Shown: piece by piece, positions 1 to 11,110 of the stretch | Layout: the number at the start of each line of letters is the position of its first letter | How positions within the stretch are numbered: position 1 is the first letter of the stretch | Assembly (NCBI GenBank): GCA_051453625.1 | Contig: JBOZIK010000001.1 | Location: 251,251,760 to 251,315,759, forward strand | Length of the DNA: 64,000 nucleotides | Origin: Welwitschia mirabilis | Lineage: Eukaryota > Gnetophyta > Gnetopsida > Welwitschiales | Direction: 5' to 3' | Made by a program: the position numbers and the translations under genes | The notes under the pieces: generated by a model | The model's input: the letters and a program-made list of their open reading frames with translations, nothing else | What the model was told of the DNA's origin: nothing | The model's database searches: none

Positions 1-411
1 TTTTTATTCATAGATTAATAATAAAGATACTATCATATTCTCTATCATCCCCATGACTGCCTAGATGATAGTTTAATTTTTCATTTTCTATAATTTTTTC
101 TAAGTTTAGTTTTCTAAGACTAGGTGGATGATAGTCTTTTATTTTTTATTTCCATTTTTTGTTTATTGTCTAAGCATGTAGGAACATGGTGAATTCTGAT
201 AGAAAGATGAAATATCAGAGAGAGTGAAACCTAGTTAAATAAAACATTAAAAAAGGATTATTTGACTACAAGAAAAGTCTAGGTAAGAAAACCTAGGTAT
301 GTAAACTCCAAGAATTGAAAAATAAGATTTTTCTTCTTTTATTATTTCAAAATCAGATCTTGCAAAAGAAAATTATATCCTAGAAGTAGATCATGTTATT
401 TTTCTTTAAAT
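1..411 (+). other. 5' leader of A1 (untranslated)
   Basis: This stretch has no ORF. It matches the leader of A2 in opposite orientation, including a stretch near 185-230 that pairs with plus positions 60240-60310. It holds two copies of the family's palindrome-like motif, near 62-76 and 121-136. It would lie between the primer-binding site and the gag start codon and form the 5' untranslated part of the genomic RNA. Confidence 0.55.
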
Positions 412-1960
412 ATGTCAAAATCATTACAAAAATAAAAGCAAATCCTTTGTCTAGTACTTTAATTATAATAGAAACTTCTACTATAAATGCAAATGTTACT
501 CTTAGAGATCTAATTGCTAATTGAAGATGTGAAATCCAAAATCCCTTTGATTTAGCCCATGGTAATGATGTAGAGTTAAGAAATTTAAATGCAAATTCAA
601 CTTTTTTAAGGGAAACCTAAGGACGACCCTTTCCAAAATTTAGCCGATATTGAACAACTTGTGCTTACCTCAGGAAATGAAAAAAAATGCACTATTGATC
701 ATACCTACATAATTATTTTTTCAGTCACACTTAGAGAAAGGGCAAAAATTTGGCTCAAAACTCTCCCACATAAGAGTCTTAAGTCATGGAGTCAAGTACA
801 AATCAAATGAATTTTAAGTGAAAGTTCTATAAGAAAGAGAAGAAAAGAAGTAAACAACCTTATATAACAATCTCATGAGGATTATTCCATGGCTTATGAA
901 TGTTTTATTATAGCTAATCATTCCAATCCTATTAATGAATTTCATAAGGAAGAGTTAATTGATTATTTCTACAGTGGATTGAATTGCCAAACCAAACAAA
1001 TTGTAGTTTTTTTTTGTGGATGCAACTTCTTAAACTTAGTTTTGAAATAAGAATGAAGTATGTTGGAAAACCTAGTAGAAACAAGTCAAATTTGGCCTAA
1101 GCCCACTAAAGAAACTTAAATTGTAGGCCAAATCATAAGGGATTTAAAGGAGGTTAAATATGATAAGAAAGAAGAGAGAGTTAACTTAACCAACTTGATT
1201 AAATATGTCATTGCCACTTTAGAGAAGTATATTTGATGCAAAAGTAGTAAAGAATGAAAAATAAACTTCAACTTATAATATTTATGAAGATAATTCGCAT
1301 TCAACTAAAGAGTATTCTTTGTTGCCAACTTGTAAGGAGAGGCTGTTTGAGGAAGTTTGTGCTTTCAACTAAAGAACACATAACTTCAAAAGCCAACCTT
1401 TTAAAAATAGATTCATAAATTTCAACTTTTAACATAATTTTCAAAAAAGTTAGAATGATCCAAATAGAAAATCCATAGAAAAGATGAGAAAAGTGCAAGA
1501 AACGACTAATAGTAATGTTAAAAACTTATTTCATATGTTCTAACACACAATGCTTCTCAATCAAAGACTATAAGAATATCTTGCATATCAACCTATACCA
1601 ACCCTTATAAAGTTAATAAAGATTTGAAATTAGTAACAAGAAGTGGAAATGATACAACACCTCCTACTCATAAGGTTTCAACTTTTAAAAATGATGAAGT
1701 GAATGAAGAAGATGATGTAGAAATTTTATACTCCTATAACTTCCCATAAACATCGCATACTAGAACCTCCACTAAAAATTATTCACAAAAAAACAAAGGA
1801 AAGAAACCATCTACTCCTTAGCTTGATTGATTAAATACAAATCATACCTTTGATGAACACTTGAAAACCTTGCTGTAAGAGGTAAACATCAAATTGCCTT
1901 TTTGGAAACTCTTATAAGAAAACCCTAAATATTCTAAGTTGTGGAATGACCTAGTTAGGA
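412..1960 (+). pseudogene. gag: gag (capsid) remnant of A1
   Basis: Encodes the capsid-like protein that packages retrotransposon RNA. The start ATG at 412 aligns with the gag ATG of A2 at 59987. Near 719-810 the frame reads FSVTLRERAKIWLKTLP, the hallmark of the plant retrotransposon gag domain (PF03732). Near 880-1000 the segment NPINEFHKEELIDYFYSGL is the conserved C-terminal part of the same domain. Stops are frequent and at least two frameshifts are needed to follow the alignment. The 3' end is approximate. Several stops sit where Gln, Arg or Trp is expected, consistent with C-to-T decay. Confidence 0.7.
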
Positions 1961-2042
1961 GAAAATAAAAATATACCATATCTAGTGAAGTTTTTTTTAC
2001 TCAATCTATTTCCAAATTAGTCATTAAAAAATNNNNNNNNNN

Positions 2043-2345
2043 TCATATATTTAATGAATCTAGAGCTACAACTTGGATTATAACCTTAGAAGGAAATAAA
2101 AGAATTCAAACAGCTAGTGTGAACATCATGCCTTTTCACATATGTAAGAGACTTGGATTAGAAAATAGAATAGAACCTACATGAATTATCTTTGAATCGG
2201 CTAACACCAGAATCAAGAAATCATTAGAGACCATCAAGGACCTACTCATCCAAATTGAGAAAGCCTTTTATCCCATAGATGTTGTCATCTTTCAAGTAGA
2301 ACATGATGGAGGTTATCTAGTCCTCTTAAGAAAAACCTTTTATGT
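2043..2345 (+). pseudogene. Aspartic protease remnant of A1
   Basis: Retropepsin-like protease that would cut the gag-pol polyprotein. The readable part contains ASVNIMPFHICKRLGL, the motif following the catalytic Asp in Athila/Tat proteases, then an IKDLLIQIEKAFYPIDVVIF segment. The catalytic DTG-type triad should lie just upstream, next to a 10-N run at 2033-2042, so its state cannot be judged. At least one stop (near 2182) is present. It lies between gag and reverse transcriptase, as expected. Confidence 0.65.
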
Positions 2346-2970
2346 AAGTGTTCATTGTATCATTCACATATGAACCAAGATGATCTGATGTCATTTTGGC
2401 AATAAAAAGTTTACCATTCAAGTATTTGAATCTATTAAAAGGAACATATGAAAAGATTTTAACTTAGATAAAGAATTGAAACCAACCTTGTTTTTACAAC
2501 CTTAACTAATTAAGAAGAGATTAATCATGCTATATAATCCAACTTTATATGATGATCCAAGTAAAACACATTGTCTTGAGTTTAAGGATGACAAATATTC
2601 AACTAAGAAAAAAATCAACATATTCACTTGGTTAAAAAAAACATTTTGCAGAAGATCATTCCATGTCTATCATTCCCAGGACATATAGAACTATACTTAA
2701 AACCTTAACTTAGAACTCAAGAAATTGCTTCAAGCTTTAAAATATGTTTTTCTATCAAGTAATTAAATGAAAATCCTAATAATAAAATCTCCTTAACAAT
2801 AATCCATCTTGATCACACTCTTAACCTCTAAAGTAAAACCCTTTGCTTAGAACCATAAGGACTTAGCTACCATTCCTCTTTCCATAGTTNNNNNNNNNNN
2901 NNNNNNNNNNNNNNNNNNNNNNNNNNNNNNNNNNNNNNNNNNNNNNNNNNNNNNNNNNNNNNNNNNNNNN

Positions 2971-3735
2971 GTTAAAGATGATATCATTAAACTTATCAAT
3001 GTCGAGATCATATATGCTATATCTAATAGTAAGTGGATTAGCCCTTTGATAGTAGTTCCAAAGAAGAGGGGAAATGGAGAATGTGCATTGATTTTAGAAA
3101 ACTTAATAAGGTTACTAAAAAGGATCATTACACTTTACCTTTTATTAATCAAGTACTTGATAAATCCAAGGTTATGTCTACTACTATTTTCTTGATGGAT
3201 ATAGTAATTATAATCAATTTTGTATAGCAAGTAAAGACCAAGCCAAAACAACCTTTACCTTACCCTTTACAACCTTTACCTTTATACAAATGTCCTTTTG
3301 ACTTTGTAATGATCCTAGAACTTTTTAACAAGCTATGATGGGGATCTTTTCTGACATGTTAGATGACTTTATTAAAAGTTTCATAGATGACTTCTCCATA
3401 TTTAGCAAAACTTTTGAATAAATCATAGAATTATTTTAGAAAGTTTTGGATGAATGTATAGAAAGTGGCTTACATTTGAGTTGGAAAAATATTTTTCTCC
3501 TTGTCAATCATGAAATTATTTTAGGACATCACATTTCAAAGAAAGGGATCAGAATGGATTCTACCAAAATTGATGCCATTAAAAACCTTAGCCATTTAAC
3601 TAATGCCAAACAAGTTAGAACATTCCTTGGTCATGCTAATTTCTATCATTGTTTTATTCATGATTTTATCAAAATGTATAAATCACTTTACTTCTTACTT
3701 GAAAAATATGATAAATTTGATTAGAATGATTCATG
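2971..3735 (+). pseudogene. pol: Reverse transcriptase remnant of A1
   Basis: RNA-dependent DNA polymerase. In order, the readable parts are VKDDIIKLINVEIIYAIS, a SKWISPLIVVPKKRG segment, then after a frameshift RMCIDFRKLNKVTKKDHYTL near 3079-3140. After another shift come FLDGYSNYNQF near 3191 and the catalytic box FIDDFSIF near 3379-3402, with both aspartates kept. The thumb/connection part, with ILGHHISKKGI and RTFLGHANFYHCFIHDF, is an unbroken stretch at 3446-3724. Stops occur at expected Gly/Gln positions, such as F-stop-LCN near 3299. An 81-N run precedes the block. Confidence 0.85.
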
Positions 3736-4215
3736 TAAACTTGCATTTGAAACTCTTAAAGAACACATTTATTCTGAACCTATTGTCATGGTTCCTAATT
3801 GGAATAAATATTTGGAACTTATGTGTGATGCAAGCAACATTGTTGTAGGTGGGGTTCTTAGTAAAAAATATGAAAATTATTTTAGAGTTATATCCTATAT
3901 TAGTAAAACTTTGTTCTAAGATTAATCTAACTACACTACTATTGAGAAGGAAATGCTTTCCATTATCTTTTATCTTAATCATCTTTAACATTATCTTCTT
4001 GGTTTTTACATCAATGTTTACACTAATCATGCAGTTATCCACTATCTTATGACTAAAAAAGATTCTAGTACTAGACTTATTAGGTGGATCCCTCTTATGC
4101 AAGAATTTAATATTACCATCATCGATAAAGCTAAAAAATATAATAATGTTGCTGATCATCTATTTCAATTTTCTTGTTCTCATGATGAACTTTCCATAAT
4201 TTACTCTTTTCTAGA
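3736..4215 (+). pseudogene. RNase H remnant of A1
   Basis: RNase H domain that removes template RNA during reverse transcription. It starts after the RT connection with LMCDASNIVVGGVL near 3817, which carries the first catalytic Asp, and continues with NYTTIEKEMLSIIF near 3930. It ends with IRWIPLMQEFNITII and a degraded ADHLSRL-type end near 4150-4170. Stops occur near 3919, 3925 and 3987. The frame is otherwise continuous over about 450 bases, so this is one of the better preserved parts of A1. Confidence 0.8.
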
Positions 4216-5252
4216 TGAATGACTATTTACTATTGAGCAAATTTATGTCATCTCTTCTACTCATTTCACTTCTTGGTATGCTAATATTATGAGCTATCTT
4301 ATTACTATGAAAACACCTTAGCATTCCACCCATAACCAATGCAAATATTTTCTCCATAGTATTGGTGACTATGAGTTAAATGGACCTCATCTTTATAGAA
4401 GATGTATAGAACAAAGCATACATAACTATGTTCTTGAGTAGGAAAGCTTAGAAATCCTAAAAATTTGCCATGGTGAAGTATGTGGAGGATACTTTAGTAG
4501 CGAAAAGACTATCATAAAAATTCTTCACTTTGGTTTTTATTAGCCTATCCTTTTTAAAGATTCATTTTACTTTGGTAGAAAGTGTGATGCATGTCAATGT
4601 TATAGTAGCCTAATTCATTTTCAAGATATGCTCCTCAAACCTATACTTAAATGTGAACTTTTTCATTATTAGGAAATTACCTTTGTAGGCCTAATTAAAC
4701 CATCTTTTCATAACAAACATTATATCCTAGTAGCCAATTATNNNNNNNNNNNNNNNNNNNNNNNNNNNNNNNNNNNNNNNNNNNNNNNNNNNNNNNNNNN
4801 NNNNNNNNNNNNNNNNNNNNNNNNNNNNNNNNNNNNNNNNNNNNNNNNNNNNNNNNNNNNNNNNNNNNNNNNNNNNNNNNNNNNNNNNNNNNNNNNNNNN
4901 NNNNCCATTGGTAATGAGCATAAAATTACATGTGCTTATTATCCTCAAACTAATGGTCAAGCTGAAAATGCAAATAGAGAAATTAAAAAGATGCTCTAAA
5001 AGGTAGTCTCTGCTAATAGGAAAACATGGTCCTCTAAACTTAATGAGGTTCTTTGGATTTATTATACTACTTGGCATAATCTATAGGTTTCTCACTATAT
5101 GAACTTGTGTATAGAAAAGTTTTTGTCTTGCCAATTGATGTTTGCTATAACTCTTATTGATCTACCCATTAACTTAATCTTGTACACTTAAATAAAAATC
5201 TTAGAACTTGATTAGCCCAACTTGACCATTTAAATGAAAAACATACTCATGT
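4216..5252 (+). pseudogene. Integrase remnant of A1
   Basis: DDE integrase that inserts the cDNA. Seen in order: a zinc-binding N-terminus with ICHGEVCGGYF near 4466 and CDACQ near 4583, then the core beginning EITFVGLIKPSF near 4675. The family normally has Asp where this copy has Thr, so the first catalytic acid is lost. A 163-N run (4742-4904) hides the second. After it, YYPQTNGQAENANREIK near 4940-4990 keeps the catalytic Glu. The C-terminal part runs into the large gap at 5253 with several stops. Confidence 0.8.
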
Positions 5253-6013
5253 NNNNNNNNNNNNNNNNNNNNNNNNNNNNNNNNNNNNNNNNNNNNNNNN
5301 NNNNNNNNNNNNNNNNNNNNNNNNNNNNNNNNNNNNNNNNNNNNNNNNNNNNNNNNNNNNNNNNNNNNNNNNNNNNNNNNNNNNNNNNNNNNNNNNNNNN
5401 NNNNNNNNNNNNNNNNNNNNNNNNNNNNNNNNNNNNNNNNNNNNNNNNNNNNNNNNNNNNNNNNNNNNNNNNNNNNNNNNNNNNNNNNNNNNNNNNNNNN
5501 NNNNNNNNNNNNNNNNNNNNNNNNNNNNNNNNNNNNNNNNNNNNNNNNNNNNNNNNNNNNNNNNNNNNNNNNNNNNNNNNNNNNNNNNNNNNNNNNNNNN
5601 NNNNNNNNNNNNNNNNNNNNNNNNNNNNNNNNNNNNNNNNNNNNNNNNNNNNNNNNNNNNNNNNNNNNNNNNNNNNNNNNNNNNNNNNNNNNNNNNNNNN
5701 NNNNNNNNNNNNNNNNNNNNNNNNNNNNNNNNNNNNNNNNNNNNNNNNNNNNNNNNNNNNNNNNNNNNNNNNNNNNNNNNNNNNNNNNNNNNNNNNNNNN
5801 NNNNNNNNNNNNNNNNNNNNNNNNNNNNNNNNNNNNNNNNNNNNNNNNNNNNNNNNNNNNNNNNNNNNNNNNNNNNNNNNNNNNNNNNNNNNNNNNNNNN
5901 NNNNNNNNNNNNNNNNNNNNNNNNNNNNNNNNNNNNNNNNNNNNNNNNNNNNNNNNNNNNNNNNNNNNNNNNNNNNNNNNNNNNNNNNNNNNNNNNNNNN
6001 NNNNNNNNNNNNN
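5253..6013. other. Assembly gap, 761 N, in A1
   Basis: Run of unknown bases hiding the end of the A1 integrase and the start of its 3' region. Smaller runs in the same element lie at 2033-2042, 2890-2970 and 4742-4904. Open frames reported across these Ns are artefacts. Confidence 0.95.
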
Positions 6014-8010
6014 TGTAGAATTTGCATAAATCCCTAGAAAAACCTGTAAATAGTACCTAAAAATATACTTCACAAGTGCATTAAATAGGTCAAGTTGGCA
6101 TCTCAACAACAAATTAATATAAAAGGTAACTTAGCATGATGACTTAGTAGTGATTTGTCAATCCACATCAGCATCTAATAGTGTTATCATCCTACATGTC
6201 TTGGGGATGACAGAGGAGATGATAGTCTTCTTCAATTATTTTGTTAAGGAGAAACTTAGCATCTTTATCAATAATCCTCTTTTAAAGCTCTGTGCATCAG
6301 AATATGCCTTCAATACATCAAATATAGGTAAGAATTACACATTTTTAAGATCTTCTATCATTTCTCAAAAATCCTTATAATTAAACCTAAACCTGTACAA
6401 AAGTCCTACAAAACAACTTATAAAACCATATCAATAAACCATAAATTAGTAGCACAACATTGTGCAGGTCCTTACTCCTCTATCAGTAGTTGTGTTCCCC
6501 TCATTATGGTAGAATAAAATTATCCCTAGAGGCTACAAAATCAATGATGTCCCTGGTTTTATTAAAGGCATTACTTTTTTTCTAGACTTATTTTATTTAA
6601 TTATTTGTAGTTCTTCTACATGATTACTTAACTTTTTTGGATTCTAGTGTTGTTTTGAGATAATAGCTTGTAAGTTCCTATTTCAATAACTTTTTATCTT
6701 ATCATTCATTATTTGATAACATTAGACATATTTTACATCATCATAATCATTGCCTATTCGAGTGGTACTTTATGATTTTTTACATACTATCATGCATCTT
6801 TTATCAATTGATTTTATGATTGTTATTAGAGGAATCTTTTAGGTTATAATTTGGGTTAAGTAACAAATCTTCTTTATGTTCCTTATTATCCATTTTCATT
6901 TTGTTTTTCTTTGGCTATTTTATTGGATTTTTCAAAGTCATTCCCCATACATTTTTAGCATAATATTATAGATCTAATCATCTTGTAGTTTCTCATTGAT
7001 GTTTTTTCATAATTTTTATAGAAGATTATTGCTCTTTGTTTAATATGATACCATGATATGATGAGTTTTAGTTCTTCTTTTTTTATGAGTTTTGGCACAT
7101 ATAAGGAGTCTTTGAGCATTGCTTCTTTTTACTTAGTGCATTTTCTTATTTTCTAGAGATATCTTTCATCATGGTCATGTTTTTTAGGATAAACTTTTTA
7201 CTTTCTACCTTCTTTTTGTTTTTCTGCTACTTTTCACGTGCTTGTTTATTTTTAGACTTTTTTTAGTTTATTCTCTCTTTCCAAATAACTTTTCTAATCA
7301 CTATCATCCCATATCTTTCATCCTTATGATAGCTGAAATAATAGTCCTTCTTTTTCTTTAGTGTAATCTAGGATGTCTTACTTTACCTTGGGTTGGGTGG
7401 GGAGGAACATGACATCTTTTTAAGCATTTCCCTATGATTTTCAGAAAAAATTTTAAAATTAAAAAGGACCATGTTCTAAGCGTTCTTGATTCATATCTAT
7501 GATGAGTTTTTTGGATGATTTCTTGTTACTTAAAATAAAATTCATAAACTTTATCTTATAGGAGCATAATAGCACACTCATAAAGTTTTCTTGTAGCTAT
7601 GTTTTAGATCATCAAAAGGGAAACGAATGCTATATTTACTCTTATACTTATCCCCTATTGATTATACTAAGAAACTTAGATGCATTATTATTTTGAATTT
7701 GGCACTACTTAAGTTGTCACATAAGTCTAATATCACTGTCTTACATTATGCATATACATTATCATTTTTTGAGCTATCATTATTACATTTTATGATTCTT
7801 ATATGTATATGACATTTATTCATTCTATGGTGATGTGTTTAAGTAGGGGACTTATAAATATGTCAGTATGTATTAATTAATTTGTTTTTAATATCTATTC
7901 CTACATGATTAAATTGAACTCAAATTACATTTTTCTAGTTGTTGTTTATCTTAGTCAAATTGGATCATAATATAGTTGATCACCTACTTTATCAGTAATT
8001 GACAAGGATA
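6014..8010 (+). other. A1 region between integrase and 3' LTR, no recognisable gene
   Basis: Two kilobases of AT-rich sequence in the position where Athila-like elements may carry a third, env-position ORF. A short open frame at 6150-6380 has no motif I know and may be chance. Palindrome-related motifs of this family (GATGACAGAGGAGATGATAG near 6205, ATCATCCC near 7304) occur here. Much is T-rich with no long frame. Any third ORF is unreadable or lay in the preceding gap. Confidence 0.5.
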
Positions 8011-8022
8011 AGTAAGAGACTA
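8010..8022 (+). promoter_or_regulatory. Polypurine tract of A1
   Basis: The purine-rich AAGTAAGAGACTA immediately precedes the TGTTG start of the 3' LTR, where plus-strand DNA synthesis is primed. The equivalent site in A2 is at 50789-50803 on the other strand. Confidence 0.55.
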
Positions 8023-9259
8023 TGTTGCAATTCTAGTTTATAGGAAATTGGCACTGTATTTTGAGTGTTTTTTTAGGATTTTTATATAGGTTTGGATGTA
8101 AAACTAATGATTATGAAGAACAGATACGATGATCACAGAGACATGGTATTCTTAGCATATTTGGAGGCTTCTCATGCTTATCCTAATAGTTCATACTTTG
8201 AAAGAAGAATGTACTATGTAAAAAACTAATTTATCTTTGAGATTGAAGATGAGAAACCATGTTGTCCCATCTGTCATCTCCACAATAGACAAGATGATAG
8301 CAATGCTAGCATGAACAGAGGCTACAGGGTTGACAGCAGGACTTGAAGATGATGAAGCATCTTTTAACATAGAGTGACATCCCCTCTATCATTTTCATGA
8401 TAGTTAAGATGATACCTATTTTCTATGATGAAAAAAAATTATTTTTGTAATGAGGTCACATAACCCATTTGAGTCACTAGGGCTTCTTCTTTGACTTCTA
8501 GCGTTAGGCTTCTAGAACTTCAATGTAAATACCATTCCTTTCCTTCACTTTATATCTTTGATACTCTATGCTCTTGTAATAGAAAACTAAAGGATAAAAG
8601 GTCCATCCAATAGCTACAGAGAGAAGTTATCCTTGGTGTTGGGTTGAGTATCCTCCATTGAGAAGTTGCTACTTTCTTATAAGTGGATGTAAAAGCTCTA
8701 TGATTAATTCAAATACTCTTTTCACTATAAATGTATTTATGTACCTTATGGTTTAAGTTGGTTATAATTTAGGAACAATTCTATAATTTATTTAGATCAT
8801 AAGAGCAACCTTTGTCAAGGTTGACTTTAGTTATTTTAGGTTTGCATTGTTGTTTCAATCTCATATTGCATTTCATATTCTATTTGACATATCTCATAGT
8901 TTACATTAGTTAGGAATAAGCAAAGGAACTCTTCTTAATTGACTCAAATTATAAAGAGTTAGTCCTTGTAACAGGAGGACTAAGAGTCCAAATAGAACTC
9001 ATCTCATTTGCACTTCATTTCATTGCATTTTACCTTTCATCTTACATTGCATTTTGCATTGTTATTTACTTTTGGTTTTTTAAAGATAAAAGATAAAAAA
9101 ATATTTTTGTAAATCAATTATCTAACTTTAATCCTAGCGCCTTCATTGGGATTATGACATTCGGGTTAACTTCCATCTATACTAGTATGTGTGTCTTGCA
9201 AGTATTATAATTTACAGATTTACCTAAAGGACTTAAGAATTGCATAAATTCACATTGCA
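8023..9259 (+). repeat. 3' LTR of A1 (LTR-A family)
   Basis: This 1237-base repeat runs from TGTTG to TTGCA. It aligns in opposite orientation with the three LTRs of the A2 cluster. For example, the block near 8585-8680 matches the reverse complement of about 61190-61290, and 9130-9259 matches the reverse complement of 60760-60890. It contains degraded copies of the GTCATC..GATGAT motif near 8260-8290 and 8385-8415. It would carry promoter and polyadenylation signals, but I cannot place them precisely. Confidence 0.75.
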
Positions 9260-9732
9260 ACACATGTTCATTTAGTTATGTAGAGTTATAACTCTTGATG
9301 GAATATAAGTACACTAGTCTTAAGTAAAATATAGAAAGAAGGACAATTGAAAAGTATTAATTCACTCATCCATTACTAATCTATTAATTTATTTTAATTT
9401 AATTATTTTATTAATATATTATTAATTTTAAATATATGATTTACTTAATACTTTTTCATTTTCTTATTTACTAAACTTTCCATTTAAGGATTTCAAATTT
9501 AAGCATAGCATTAGAAGAAGGAATCTTTATAAAAAGGACAAAGAACATAAATAAGTTGATAATGGATTTCATTAATAAAATAGACTTTATTATTTTTTAA
9601 AATAGTAAGTTTAATGAAAAATATGTTAGAATCAAATATAAGCTCTCACGATAAAAAGTGTTATGCAATTTAATCTATTTAAATTTAGAAAACTTGACTC
9701 TAATTAACTTTTTAATTGAGAAGGGAAATTTT
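9260..9732. other. Unassigned AT-rich spacer between A1 and X
   Basis: About 470 bases with no ORF, no LTR match and no RNA gene that I can see. This could be host intergenic DNA or older element debris. Confidence 0.5.
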
Positions 9733-11100
9733 TACTAGCACAGCTCCAAATAAAATCAAATAATAGTAAAACTAGATGAAAACCTATTGTATTCTTCTAT
9801 AAGGATAATGGAGGTAGCTAAAATAGTTAAATGCACAAATAATAATACAAATAAATTAAAGTAAAATTGCAAATTAAAAAAGTAAGAGGAAAAGATTCAA
9901 GTGGTAAAAATAAGAATATGAACTAACACTTCAAGAACTAACTTAGCTATTTCCATAGGTAAAAGGTCTTCAATCAATTATATAATATAACTTCTCTTAA
10001 AGCTTAATTTACTAAGTTTTTTTTGGTTCAAATCATGGTAACATAATATCATTCATTACATAAGTAATGTTAGTCCTTTATAGCATGCTAATAAGCATGA
10101 TAGGTAGGATTTGACTCCAAAGACCATCAAATAATTATGAGTTATGAAGCTAAAATATAAATAAAAGAGACTTACTTAAAAATATATACAATGTGGTATT
10201 TACATAGTTTCAAATTCAGAATTCTAAGTATGAAGTAATTTACACTTAAAATCAAGAAATAAAAACTAACTTTTATTAAAAAAAATGAGAACTTCATTAC
10301 ATCAAAGAAGAAGAGTTAAAGTAAAAAAAACATTAATATAGCCTTGAGGCTAGCTCTCTTTTAAATAGGAGCTTAAAATAACATGATGAAGATCACTCCT
10401 TCCAAAGCTATTACCAATAAGGAATTGATAGAGATCCCTCTCTACAATGAGGGGTACTTGGAACTTTTTATAGCTGAATATAGGATTGGAATGGTTGGGA
10501 TCCTTTGGCTAGTATTATTAGGTGGGTGGTTACAGTTCTTTATTACATAGCATTAAGTAGAATGATTGAATATTCAATCTTATAGTATTTAGCAGAGGCT
10601 GTCATGATGATTTTAAGATGTGCCTCTAAAGATAAATTCTTTCATCAACTAGTGTTATTGCTATACATGTTTAGTGCTACCTTAACATGCCACTACCTCA
10701 TATTACTACCACATGTCTTCAAGTGTTATTACCACATACCATTACAGATAATGGTTGATTTTGATGTAGTAACTGACTGAACCTCCTACTAGAATATAAT
10801 TGCTTTTTTATGATGCATTTAGAACATAAGTTTAAAAGTAAGTTTCATTAAAGGACCAGTGTTGCTATACAAGAAATTAACTCTACTAGTGTTTTTTGCT
10901 TATTTAGCTTCCATTTATGCCACATGTTCCAAAATGATGCTAAATTCCTAAAAATGTCATGAGGAAATGTATAAGATTGATTATGGAATAAAAAATACCA
11001 TAAGACATATTTTTATGATCAAGATGCTTAAATTAATGTCTTTACTATGATATTGGTCTAATATATTTAAAATAAATGTAAATTTTTATACATTAATACA
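9733..11100 (-). repeat. Lower (3') LTR of X
   Basis: Aligns collinearly with 14321-15476 and then 36505-36712. Shared landmarks are the CTCTACAATGAGGGG block near 10442 and 15035, the AAGTATGAAGTAATTTACAC block near 10227 and 14827, and the GATTTTGATGTAGTAAC block near 10755 and 15348. On the - strand it starts TGTATTAATG. The lower end is uncertain by 10-15 bases. Near 10676-10748 it carries clustered ACCACAT repeats. Confidence 0.75.
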
Positions 11101-11110
11101 TCCTTCAACC
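11101..11110 (-). promoter_or_regulatory. Polypurine tract of X
   Basis: On the - strand GGTTGAAGGA directly precedes the TGTATT start of the 3' LTR. This is the main evidence that X points left. Confidence 0.5.

Larger units (their letters stand above)
1..9259 (+). mobile_element. A1: Athila-like Ty3/gypsy retrotransposon, 5' LTR outside window
   Basis: The order gag, protease, reverse transcriptase, RNase H, integrase is that of Ty3/gypsy elements, and residue patterns in each block resemble the plant Athila/Tat branch. The window opens in the leader between primer-binding site and gag. This was judged by aligning bases 1-240 with the reverse complement of 60100-60400, the leader of the related element A2. 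A polypurine tract and 3' LTR close the element. It carries many in-frame stops, several frameshifts and four N runs, so it is non-functional. Lineage is inferred by eye, not by a tree. Confidence 0.85.

Noticed and set aside
1116-1498. Two - strand ORFs of 62-65 codons
   Set aside because: They are antisense to the A1 gag remnant, AT-rich and without motifs.
5201-6112. Long open frames of 265-303 codons on both strands
   Set aside because: They consist almost wholly of N bases in an assembly gap. The same applies to frames around 4742-4904, 56093-56351 and 2890-2970.
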